Shown piece by piece: positions 1 through 5,865 of a stretch of DNA of 5,865 bases. How positions within the stretch are numbered: position 1 is the first letter of the stretch; each line of letters opens with the position of its first letter. The stretch spans positions 1 through 5,865 of the forward strand of contig CAJJNI010000158.1 of assembly GCA_905193085.1 (NCBI GenBank), given 5' to 3'. The translations under genes and the position numbers were made by a program. Source of the DNA: an uncultured Lachnospiraceae bacterium. GTDB lineage: Bacteria; Bacillota; Clostridia; Lachnospirales; Lachnospiraceae. Below the pieces are notes generated by a model. The model was not told where the DNA came from, did no database searches, and saw only the letters and a program-made list of their open reading frames with translations.

Positions 1-244
1 TACAACACTTATTTGAAACAATTTTAAATATCCAGCTCTTAAATGATTCATTGCTTCTAAGCTTTTTTATATCTGAATATGCATCAATTACCGCTTCACT
101 CACAACATCTTCTGCATCAGACGGATTTTTCAGCGTATATAATGCAAACCGGTACAAATCTTTATAAATCTGCTCATAAAGCGTTGCAAATGCATCTTTA
201 TTTCCATGCTTTGCAAGTTCTACTAATTTTACAGTATTTTCCAT
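1..244 (-). CDS. ECF-type RNA polymerase sigma factor, N-terminal part (3' end beyond left edge)
   Basis: The first 81 codons of a sigma-70 family, extracytoplasmic-function-like sigma factor are visible; the rest, including region 4, lies beyond the left edge. The ATG at 244 is preceded by AAGGAG (255-250) at a 5-base spacing, which fixes the start. The protein begins MENTVKLVELAKHGNKDAF. Region 2 follows: an LYRFALYTLKN helix at about residues 30-40, then DAEDVVSEAVIDAY (43-56), the conserved acidic region 2.2 that contacts core RNA polymerase, and SFKSWIFKIVSNKCC (67-81), the region 2.3/2.4 helix that melts and reads the -10 element. In known ECF proteins this segment has the form DAEDLVQETF...F..WL..IA.N. 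The gene is separated from the ABC permease gene upstream by a terminator, so it probably starts its own unit. A partner anti-sigma gene, if any, would be off the window. The family call is firm; the target regulon cannot be told. Confidence 0.9.
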   Translation of the reverse strand, partial: MENTVKLVELAKHGNKDAFATLYEQIYKDLYRFALYTLKNPSDAEDVVSEAVIDAYSDIKKLRSNESFKSWIFKIVSNKCC

Positions 245-269
245 AACCGCTCCTTATTTTCTCAACCGA

Positions 270-282
270 TTGAAAGTTTCAA
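270..282. promoter_or_regulatory. 13-bp perfect palindrome upstream of the sigma factor gene
   Basis: TTGAAAGTTTCAA is a perfect inverted repeat (6-bp arms around one base) lying 15 bases before the AAGGAG ribosome binding site of the sigma factor gene. A TATTAT box (minus strand, 294-289) and an overlapping TATATT (291-286) sit just upstream of it and could be a -10, but no convincing -35 is seen at 16-18 bases. The palindrome would then lie in the early transcribed region, as an operator often does. It also contains TGAAAC, the core of many ECF -35 elements, but a start from there would fall on the ribosome binding site, so an ECF promoter role is unlikely. A function is inferred only from symmetry and position. 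Confidence 0.3.
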
Positions 283-322
283 CAAAATATAATACCGCAT
301 GCGAATATCAAAAATGAAAGCC

Positions 323-351
323 ATAAGAAAAGACCCGTAAAGCGGGTCTTT
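323..351 (-). terminator. Rho-independent terminator of the ABC transporter unit
   Basis: AAAGACCCG (351-343 on the minus strand) pairs perfectly with CGGGTCTTT (337-329) across a 5-base loop, giving a 9-bp stem with a four-G/C core. The minus-strand tract running out of the stem, TCTTTTCTTA, is T-rich. It lies about 85 bases after the permease stop codon and 85 bases before the sigma factor ATG, and should end the ATPase-permease transcript. The plus-strand side is also T-containing (TCTTTGTCTT), so weak bidirectional activity is possible, although no plus-strand gene needs it. Confidence 0.85.
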
Positions 352-371
352 GTCTTAACTTTCTATATATT

Positions 372-380
372 AGTATATCA
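372..380 (-). promoter_or_regulatory. Possible extended -10 promoter element (TGATATACT)
   Basis: The minus strand reads TGATATACT at 380-372, matching an extended -10 (TGnTATAnT). No good -35 is found 16-18 bases upstream (the best reading is ATGCAA), but extended -10 promoters can work without one. Transcription would start near 365 and meet the terminator hairpin at 351-329 almost at once, before the sigma factor gene. The surrounding 352-435 stretch is very AT-rich, so a chance match is quite possible. Confidence 0.25.
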
Positions 381-435
381 GAAAACACATTTTGTTGCAT
401 TAAAATAAAATTTTTTACATTTTATTTTTTACTTC

Positions 436-2733
436 TTATTCTACTCCTTTTAAAACCTCAACCATGTCAAGATGTTTTATTCTCTTTGAGAACATGAAGC
501 TTACAAGTATTGACACGATAATTACTATTACAGCAGATAAAATGTAGTCTGCAAATGGAATGGTTAAATTGTAATCGAAATTATCACCATTTGAATTAAT
601 CATTACATTTAATGACATTTCTCCGAATGGAGCACCGATTATTACTCCGATTACTGACAGCCACATATTCTGAATACTTAATATTTTTCTTATCTGTGAT
701 GACTGCAGTCCCATTACTTTAAGCGTTGCAAATTCTTTTACCCTTTCATTGAATGAGAGTGAACCTGAATTATACAGCACAACTACTACTAAAATTATCG
801 CAAATACTATCATCATGACAACAAGTATGCTTATCATTTCCATGCCTGATTCATAGGCTTTTATCATCTGGCCTTTTGAATTTACTGAAACTATTGTACC
901 TTTGTAGTCATCTTTATCAATCTTTTTATTTGTAAGAAGAAGTGATGGAGTAAATTTTACACCTGTTTTTTCAAAATCTTCTCTTAAATATGTTATTCCC
1001 TGTGTTTCTGCACATCTGTAAATCAATCCTACTTTGGCTTCATGCCATTCATTTTTTGAATAAATATGCCAGTATATTGTATCTCCGACTTTTATGTCCA
1101 AATCCTGTGCACATTTTCTACTGATGGCAATTTCACCTTTCTTTAAGTCATTTTTCAAATCGATTACATTATTTTTCAAATCAAGAATATTGTAGAGCTT
1201 TTTGCCTTCAAGGACAGTTATTGTCTCTTTTTTCTTTTCATCTGTTGTAGCATTTTTTACTTTTGAAACCTCTATCTGGTCTGTCATGACAAGCTCTCCG
1301 TCATACTCATCTGAAATGCTGTCAATAGTCTCTAATGGGGCTTCTGACTCTAATTTCACCTGATAATCAGCCGGTGTTACTTTTTCAAAATTTAAATCTA
1401 CCATTATTCCTACAAGAAAATTACAGCCAACTCCGTACAGCATAAGAACCATTCCCGCAGCAGTACCTATAATACACATAACCGCCCTTAATTTTGCACG
1501 TGATATATCACGAAGATTATACTGGCAGTTAAATGACAGCCTGTTCCAGAACGGAAGTCTCTCAAATATGCATTTCTTGCCACTCTTTGGCGGTGCAGGA
1601 CGAAGTGTCTCTGCAGGTTTGATTTTAAGTATTTTCCTACAGCTTAAATATGCGGCACACACGCAGACTAACACAATGAACGCTGAAACTGCTATATATA
1701 CAGGCTGAAAGCTTGCACTTGCTCCCGGAACTATGTACCACGCTTTAAACATGCCTGTCATCATTGGTGTAAAAAATGTATGTCCGACTGCAGTTCCAAC
1801 TATAACTCCGAGGAATGAAACAAAAAAGCTGAAACTTATATAATGCCATAATATCATGCTCTTTTTAAGTCCGAGTGCATTCATTGTACCGATAATTGTT
1901 CTCTGCTTTTCTACCATTCGGTTCATTGATGTTGCAATTACAAGAATTGATATTCCAAGAAAAATAATTACAAAAGTATATGAAAAAGCTTTATGCTGCT
2001 CTAACTCGCTGTCAAGTCTTGCCAAACCGGGAACTGATTTTCTGTCAATCATTGCTGAATAATTATTATCAAGCGCTTTTGCAATTTCTTTTTCATGTGA
2101 TAATGTTTTATTATCATTTGTCTTAATAATAATCTGTGTAAACGGTACCTTAAAAGCATCTGCTGACATATATACAAAAGCTATATTTTCAATATATATA
2201 TCTGCATCTGCGGCTGCCTGTCTGAATTCATATTCAGGACTTTCTATAAGACCTTTTACTTCTTTTGTTATTTTTATTCCGTTATACTCAATTGTAAAAT
2301 CATCACCGACACTTATATTTCTTTTCTCTGCAAATGCGTTTGTAAGCCACATGCCATCTTTGTCTTTTGCATCAAACTCTTCACCTTTAATAAGATACGG
2401 TTTATTTACAACATCTTCATTTTCAAGATAAAAATCTGCCTGGACACCGTCACATTCCGGAGCTGTTCCGGTAGCTAATGTCCTAAGCTGGGCATCTTCG
2501 ACAAAATCAAGCTTCTTCACAGCCTCAAGATTTTCTTCTGTGAATTTCTCGCCATATACCCATATGTTACCTAAATTACAGGCTTCATGAAATTTCTCTC
2601 TTGCAGTTTTCTGTGATAAAACATTTCCCTCCATAGTGCAGAAAATTACCATCGCAAGTGCGGACAGCAAAAACACTGAAATAAACTGTCCTGCTGATGA
2701 TTTCATGTCTCTTAACATTTTTCTAAACAGCAT
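436..2733 (-). CDS. ABC transporter permease, doubled FtsX/MacB type
   Basis: This 765-residue integral membrane protein is the permease of a type VII (MacB/LolCDE/FtsX-like) ABC system. Each half has one leading TM helix, a large extracytoplasmic domain and a three-helix FtsX domain: TM1 about 15-35, domain 36-250, TM2-4 about 251-272, 295-320 and 345-365; TM5 about 416-446, domain 447-631, TM6-8 about 632-654, 690-706 and 729-748. The cytoplasmic coupling segments, EKQRTIIGTMNALGLKKSMI (275-294) and ERVKEFATLKVMGLQSSQI (663-681), carry the family's E-x-x-LGLKxxxI-like pattern. Paired MacB_PCD-like stretches occur at 129-149 and 533-553 (each ending in a VGD turn). The ATG at 2733 follows AGGGAGGTGG and overlaps the ATPase stop as TAATG, so longer in-frame readings starting inside the ATPase gene are rejected. 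Such pumps usually move peptides, lipoproteins or amphiphiles by mechanotransmission; the substrate here is unknown. The gene is intact. Confidence 0.93.
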   Translation of the reverse strand: MLFRKMLRDMKSSAGQFISVFLLSALAMVIFCTMEGNVLSQKTAREKFHEACNLGNIWVYGEKFTEENLEAVKKLDFVEDAQLRTLATGTAPECDGVQADFYLENEDVVNKPYLIKGEEFDAKDKDGMWLTNAFAEKRNISVGDDFTIEYNGIKITKEVKGLIESPEYEFRQAAADADIYIENIAFVYMSADAFKVPFTQIIIKTNDNKTLSHEKEIAKALDNNYSAMIDRKSVPGLARLDSELEQHKAFSYTFVIIFLGISILVIATSMNRMVEKQRTIIGTMNALGLKKSMILWHYISFSFFVSFLGVIVGTAVGHTFFTPMMTGMFKAWYIVPGASASFQPVYIAVSAFIVLVCVCAAYLSCRKILKIKPAETLRPAPPKSGKKCIFERLPFWNRLSFNCQYNLRDISRAKLRAVMCIIGTAAGMVLMLYGVGCNFLVGIMVDLNFEKVTPADYQVKLESEAPLETIDSISDEYDGELVMTDQIEVSKVKNATTDEKKKETITVLEGKKLYNILDLKNNVIDLKNDLKKGEIAISRKCAQDLDIKVGDTIYWHIYSKNEWHEAKVGLIYRCAETQGITYLREDFEKTGVKFTPSLLLTNKKIDKDDYKGTIVSVNSKGQMIKAYESGMEMISILVVMMIVFAIILVVVVLYNSGSLSFNERVKEFATLKVMGLQSSQIRKILSIQNMWLSVIGVIIGAPFGEMSLNVMINSNGDNFDYNLTIPFADYILSAVIVIIVSILVSFMFSKRIKHLDMVEVLKGVE

Positions 2734-3431
2734 TACCACTCCACCTCCCTGGCAGACAGCGGGTGTTCCGTTTTGACAATTTCTTTTATTTTTCCGTTTT
2801 TCATTCTGATTACTTTGTCGGCACATTTTGCAATATCTGCGTTATGTGTAACTAAAATTACTGTCTTTCCCTCTTTTCTGCAAAGATTTATAAGTAATTC
2901 AAGTACAACAACACCTGTCTCTGAATCAAGTGCTCCTGTCGGCTCATCTCCGATCAGAATTTTCGGATTCTTTGCAAGTGCCCTTGCGATTGATACTCTC
3001 TGCTGCTCACCACCTGACATCTGTGACGGAAATTTATTTTTACAGTGGGAAAGCCCAACCATATCTAAAAGCTTTGACGCATCAAGCGGATTCTTAACTA
3101 TACTTTTCGTCAAAGCAATATTTTCCATTGCAGTAAGACTCTGAATAAGGTTATAAAACTGAAAGATAAACCCGATTGTATCTCCACGATATTTTCCAAG
3201 CTGTTTATCGTTCATGGAAGAAACAATCTGTCCCGCAACTTCAACCGTACCCGAAGTTGGAATATCCATTCCTCCAAGCATGTTTAAAACGGTAGATTTT
3301 CCGGCACCAGACTGCCCCAATATTACTACAAATTCACCTTCATCTATAGTAAAGTCTACATGGTCAACCGCAGTCTGCATTGCCTCTCCGCTCCCATATG
3401 TCTTCACGACATCACTAAACTTAACCAACAT
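2733..3431 (-). CDS. ABC transporter ATP-binding protein, MacB/LolD family
   Basis: This 232-residue cytoplasmic ATPase powers the permease encoded immediately downstream. All nucleotide-binding motifs are intact: A-loop Y12 (VVKTYGSG), Walker A GQSGAGKST (39-47), Q-loop Q91 in FQFYNLI, signature MSGGEQQR (138-145, E in place of the usual Q), Walker B ILIGDEPT (158-165) with catalytic E163, D-loop GALDS (166-170) and H-loop H196 (VTHN). The FQxYNLI and DEPTGALDS forms are typical of the MacB/LolD/FtsE-like group. The ATG at 3431 is chosen because AAGGAGG precedes it by 8 bases; an in-frame ATG at 3539 has no ribosome binding site and would add 36 residues unlike this family. The stop TAA shares its last A with the permease ATG, so the two are translationally coupled. 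The promoter at 3617-3589 probably drives the pair. Confidence 0.96.
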   Translation of the reverse strand: MLVKFSDVVKTYGSGEAMQTAVDHVDFTIDEGEFVVILGQSGAGKSTVLNMLGGMDIPTSGTVEVAGQIVSSMNDKQLGKYRGDTIGFIFQFYNLIQSLTAMENIALTKSIVKNPLDASKLLDMVGLSHCKNKFPSQMSGGEQQRVSIARALAKNPKILIGDEPTGALDSETGVVVLELLINLCRKEGKTVILVTHNADIAKCADKVIRMKNGKIKEIVKTEHPLSAREVEW

Positions 3432-3435
3432 ATCC

Positions 3436-3561
3436 TTATCCTCCTTCTTGACCCGACTTTTCAAATACAGGTGTTTCCTTATTTTTGGCTTGTTTTTCTG
3501 TAAAACAGCTATATATAAAAGGAACTGCCTCATTATCATCTAACTTTCTAAATCCGGGCAT
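3436..3561 (-). CDS. Possible 41-residue leader or small protein upstream of the ABC genes
   Basis: A short ORF starts with ATG at 3561 (MPGFRKLDDNEAVPF...) and ends with TAA at 3438-3436, 4 bases before the ATPase ATG, so the ATPase ribosome binding site lies inside its last codons (EGG, stop). This layout would allow translational coupling. The product is hydrophilic and K/E-rich, with no signal peptide, no membrane segment and no recognised family. The start lies about 20 bases after the predicted transcription start, and no Shine-Dalgarno is seen before it (ATATCTAACAA). The frame used by the ATPase is also open through the same stretch, so an ORF of this length may be chance. It could be a regulatory leader peptide, a remnant, or nothing. 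Confidence 0.25.
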   Translation of the reverse strand: MPGFRKLDDNEAVPFIYSCFTEKQAKNKETPVFEKSGQEGG

Positions 3562-3563
3562 TT

Positions 3564-3579
3564 GTTAGATATAACTAAC
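3564..3579. promoter_or_regulatory. Imperfect palindrome at the ABC promoter, likely operator
   Basis: GTTAGATATAACTAAC is an inverted repeat with 5-bp arms (GTTAG/CTAAC) and a TATA centre. The only mismatch is the A/A pair flanking the centre. It lies directly downstream of the -10 box (3594-3589), at about +3 to +18 of the predicted transcript, where a bound repressor would block transcription. Its size and symmetry suit a dimeric winged-helix or TetR-like regulator, but no such gene is in the window. Two more TTAG units (3551-3548 and 3544-3540 on the minus strand) follow nearby. Confidence 0.5.
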
Positions 3580-3588
3580 ACCAATATA

Positions 3589-3617
3589 ATAATAACAGAC
3601 TCTCTTTATATGTTCAA
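3589..3617 (-). promoter_or_regulatory. Sigma-A-type promoter of the ABC transporter genes
   Basis: On the minus strand, TTGAAC (3617-3612) and TATTAT (3594-3589) are separated by exactly 17 bases, with one mismatch to the -35 consensus TTGACA at its fifth position plus one at the last, and one mismatch to TATAAT. The start of transcription is predicted near 3582, giving a leader of about 150 bases before the ATPase ATG. It begins 36 bases after the kinase stop codon. No convincing terminator separates the kinase from this promoter, so read-through from the kinase may add to expression. Confidence 0.7.
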
Positions 3618-3652
3618 GAAAGCCTGTTCTTATTGATAAAAAGTATCAGTTA

Positions 3653-5865
3653 TTATTTTTTATTGTTATGTTTTTGGAATGTCGTTTTATATTTTTCGCA
3701 GTCTGATAGAAGCTTAGAACAAACTTCTATCAATTTTGTATTTGTCACTGCAACATAATCGAATTTTTCTTTATCACATGCTGCCAAAAGCTGCTTTGTA
3801 ATATTGCCAAGCTTAGCACAGCCTGATTTATCTGCCGCATCTTTTATCTGTTTTACCGTCTGTACATACATCCCCCATTGCTTATCTTCTATATTTTTAG
3901 TAATTACAGGTATATTTTTCTCGATGCACCTGCACAAATTGCTTAAATAATTTAAATATTTGTTTCTATTTTCAGAGAAATTATTAAGACCTTCTTCAAA
4001 ATTTATCAATTCTGTTGAGCACAAAATTTCATCGGATAAGTATTCTTTTATTTTCTCTTCTAATATCTGACCCTGTATCGGTTTGCTTATATAATCATCA
4101 AAACCACACGCGAGATATTTTTCCCTCATTCCGACTACAGCATTCGCAGTAAGAACAATTACAGCCGCATCTATGCTTAAATTATTATCCATTTTCTTTA
4201 TATGCGAAAGTGCCTCGATACCACTTATCTGCGGCATCATATGGTCTAACAGTATTACATTGAATTTTTCTTTTGATACAAGCTCATACATATCGGCCGC
4301 ACCGCTACATGTTGTTATCTGCATTTTCGTATCTTTTAAAAGCTTTTCTACGACAAGCAGATTCATATCATTATCATCAACAACAAGTATTTTTGCCATT
4401 GGAGCAGTATAACTTTGATTGTACTCTGACTGACCCTCTATGTATTCATGATATCTTTCGCTCAGATTACCGACAGGCGTTTTGTCGAAAATCTTCTGCG
4501 GTATTATAATTGTAAATGATGAACCAATGCCATATGTACTTTCAACGCTCAAATTTCCGTCCATCAGCTCTACAAGTCGTTTAGTAATCGCAAGTCCAAG
4601 CCCGGTGCCCTCTACATTTCTGTTTTTCTTCCAATCAAGTCTTTCAAAATCTTTAAAAATACGCTCCATATCGGATTCTTTTATTCCGATACCTGTATCT
4701 TTTACACATATTTTTAATTTAAATTCTGACAAATCATTTTCAGTATATACGCCGTCAACTAAAAAAGTAACTCTTCCCTCATTAGTATATTTTACCGCAT
4801 TATTTAAAACATTGACCAATATCTGATGTATCCTTACATTGTCACCATACAGCCCTGAAGGAAGTTTTTCGGAAATATCCAGAATAAGTTCTATATTTTT
4901 CTGCTTTGCCTTCTCTTCTATAAGCTTAATAACATCATTTAAAAGAAGCGCAGTATCATATTCTCCCTCTGTTATTTCAAGTTTTCCCGATTCAATTTTT
5001 GAAAAATCAAGCACCTGATTTACAATATTTAAAAGAGTCTGGCTTGCATCTCTTATATTTACCGCATACTCTTTTATTTCATGGTCGTCTGTCTTTCTGA
5101 GTACCATTTCATTCATACCCATAATTGCATTAATAGGGGTCCGTATTTCATGTGACATATTAGCAAGAAAAGTTGACTTCATCTTATTAGCCTGGATTGC
5201 ACGAATTGTTTTCTTTCTTGTAATATTCTGCTCATAAACAGTCTGTAAAATTGCACATAACATCATTATATAAAGACCTGCCATAGCACACATTCCATCT
5301 ATTCTGTGCTCTATTAAATTTATAAGCACAATTTCTATAAGTGTCATAACAATCAGGCACACAAGTCCGGTTGCAAAAAACGCATATTGTTTTACATAGC
5401 CTTTATTTATTTCATACAGCAAAATCATTAAAGTGGAAACAACTACAAGCCCAAGAACCACATTCATGGCTATCAAAGTATCATAGAAACTTGCAATATT
5501 CATAAAATGCAAAAATGTAAATACAGCAAAATATATTAAAACAATCATCTCAAGCAGATTATAAATAAACCGGTATCTGTGCTTTTGCACCATATCCATA
5601 TATTTCAAAAATGGAAATGGTGCGAGCATTATAACCATATATCCAACCGGCCCATCTACAAAATAATTATCAAAAATAATCTGGCACATAGTTAAATCAT
5701 AAATATTCCATGTAGATATTGCAAGTATCGCATATGCAAGCATTGTGCTTGACAATCTTTTTCCTGTTAAAAATCTGTAAATCCAGCCTGCTAAAATTGT
5801 AACTACAGCAAACAGAGCAAGTACAAATGATGCTACAAATAAAACACCTTCATCATAAAGTATCA
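3653..5865 (-). CDS. Hybrid sensor histidine kinase with 7TM-like sensor, receiver and degenerate HPt (5' end beyond right edge)
   Basis: The visible 736 residues (numbered from the right edge) form a membrane-bound hybrid kinase. Seven TM helices lie at about 6-29, 42-64, 73-89, 101-122, 130-151, 160-183 and 191-211, resembling 7TMR-DISM-type sensors. Then come HisKA with H238 in NMSHEIRTP; HATPase_c with an N-box NNAVKYT (N355), G1 DTGIGI (389-394) and G2 GTGLGL (419-424); a complete receiver at about 490-608 (D496, D497, phospho-acceptor D540 in LLDHMMP, T572, K594); and a helical HPt-like tail at about 618-726. In that tail the position normally held by histidine is K671. A TTG at 5755 can look like a start, but the frame stays open to the edge and the extra 36 codons encode TM1, with no start codon. 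The true start, and any extracellular ligand domain, lies outside. Ligand and output are unknown. Confidence 0.93.
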   Translation of the reverse strand, partial: ILYDEGVLFVASFVLALFAVVTILAGWIYRFLTGKRLSSTMLAYAILAISTWNIYDLTMCQIIFDNYFVDGPVGYMVIMLAPFPFLKYMDMVQKHRYRFIYNLLEMIVLIYFAVFTFLHFMNIASFYDTLIAMNVVLGLVVVSTLMILLYEINKGYVKQYAFFATGLVCLIVMTLIEIVLINLIEHRIDGMCAMAGLYIMMLCAILQTVYEQNITRKKTIRAIQANKMKSTFLANMSHEIRTPINAIMGMNEMVLRKTDDHEIKEYAVNIRDASQTLLNIVNQVLDFSKIESGKLEITEGEYDTALLLNDVIKLIEEKAKQKNIELILDISEKLPSGLYGDNVRIHQILVNVLNNAVKYTNEGRVTFLVDGVYTENDLSEFKLKICVKDTGIGIKESDMERIFKDFERLDWKKNRNVEGTGLGLAITKRLVELMDGNLSVESTYGIGSSFTIIIPQKIFDKTPVGNLSERYHEYIEGQSEYNQSYTAPMAKILVVDDNDMNLLVVEKLLKDTKMQITTCSGAADMYELVSKEKFNVILLDHMMPQISGIEALSHIKKMDNNLSIDAAVIVLTANAVVGMREKYLACGFDDYISKPIQGQILEEKIKEYLSDEILCSTELINFEEGLNNFSENRNKYLNYLSNLCRCIEKNIPVITKNIEDKQWGMYVQTVKQIKDAADKSGCAKLGNITKQLLAACDKEKFDYVAVTNTKLIEVCSKLLSDCEKYKTTFQKHNNKK

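Noticed and set aside
260..281. TGAAAC at 281-276 as an ECF autoregulatory -35 element for the sigma factor gene.
   Set aside because: A 16-17 base spacer would put the -10 on the AAGGAG site itself, leaving no usable leader, and no CGTA/CGTC-like -10 is present.
1856..2062. Plus-strand open frame within the permease gene, and similar plus-strand frames within the ATPase (2773-3144, 3214-3543) and kinase (4173-4826).
   Set aside because: They are antisense to strong conserved coding sequence, have no ribosome binding sites or recognisable domains, and are expected shadows of the real genes.
2734..2826. Longer permease reading starting at 2826 inside the ATPase gene (31 extra residues).
   Set aside because: The extra residues are polar, unlike the family, and overlap the coding end of the ATPase. 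The ATG at 2733 has a strong AGGGAGGTGG site and the usual TAATG coupling.
3432..3539. Longer ATPase reading from the ATG at 3539 (36 extra residues).
   Set aside because: No ribosome binding site, no match to the conserved N-terminus of such ATPases, and AAGGAGG is ideally spaced for the ATG at 3431.
3616..3631. AAGAA/TTCTT inverted repeat between the kinase and the ABC promoter.
   Set aside because: The 5-bp A/T-rich arms overlap the -35 box and lack a T-tract; likely chance.
3634..3648. TGATA/TATCA hairpin just after the kinase stop codon, as a terminator.
   Set aside because: Only a 5-bp, A/T-dominated stem with no T-tract after it on the minus strand. Too weak to call.
1..5865. CRISPR array, tRNA, rRNA, transposon ends or prophage elements.
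   Set aside because: No regularly spaced repeats, cloverleaf-like segments, transposase fragments or terminal inverted repeats were seen on either strand by reading.

Overview
The window is AT-rich and every supported gene lies on the minus strand. The codon usage, the AGGAG-type ribosome binding sites, the AT-rich intergenic regions and the gene types (doubled FtsX-type ABC permease, multi-TM hybrid histidine kinase, short ECF sigma factor) suggest a low-GC Firmicute of class Clostridia. It is probably Lachnospiraceae-like, but that placement is inference because no rRNA or marker gene is present.

Layout, in the direction of transcription (right to left): (1) 5865-3653, a large hybrid histidine kinase that runs off the right edge, so its N-terminus is missing. 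It has seven visible membrane segments, HisKA, HATPase_c, a receiver domain and a C-terminal HPt-like module whose phospho-accepting histidine appears to be replaced by lysine. (2) 3652-3432, a 221-base intergenic region. It holds a good sigma-A-type promoter (TTGAAC, 17 bases, TATTAT), a GTTAG/CTAAC palindrome just past the predicted transcription start, and an uncertain 41-codon ORF ending 4 bases before the next gene. (3) 3431-2733 and 2733-436, a two-gene ABC exporter of the MacB/LolCDE/FtsX class. The ATPase stop codon and the permease start codon share one base (TAATG), so the two are translationally coupled. (4) 435-245, a noncoding stretch with a strong intrinsic terminator at 351-329 and a possible further promoter. 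(5) 244-1, the first 81 codons of an ECF-type sigma factor that continues past the left edge.

Working model (inference): the membrane hybrid kinase senses something at the cell surface, and the neighbouring ABC pair exports or extracts a substrate from the membrane under its own operator-controlled promoter. The ECF gene begins a separate unit after the terminator. No response regulator with a DNA-binding domain is present, so no direct regulatory link between kinase and transporter can be shown. The window looks mostly like a conventional signalling/transport neighbourhood. The points most worth checking are the degenerate HPt module, the repeat cluster and small ORF in the transporter leader, and the misleading apparent start of the kinase.
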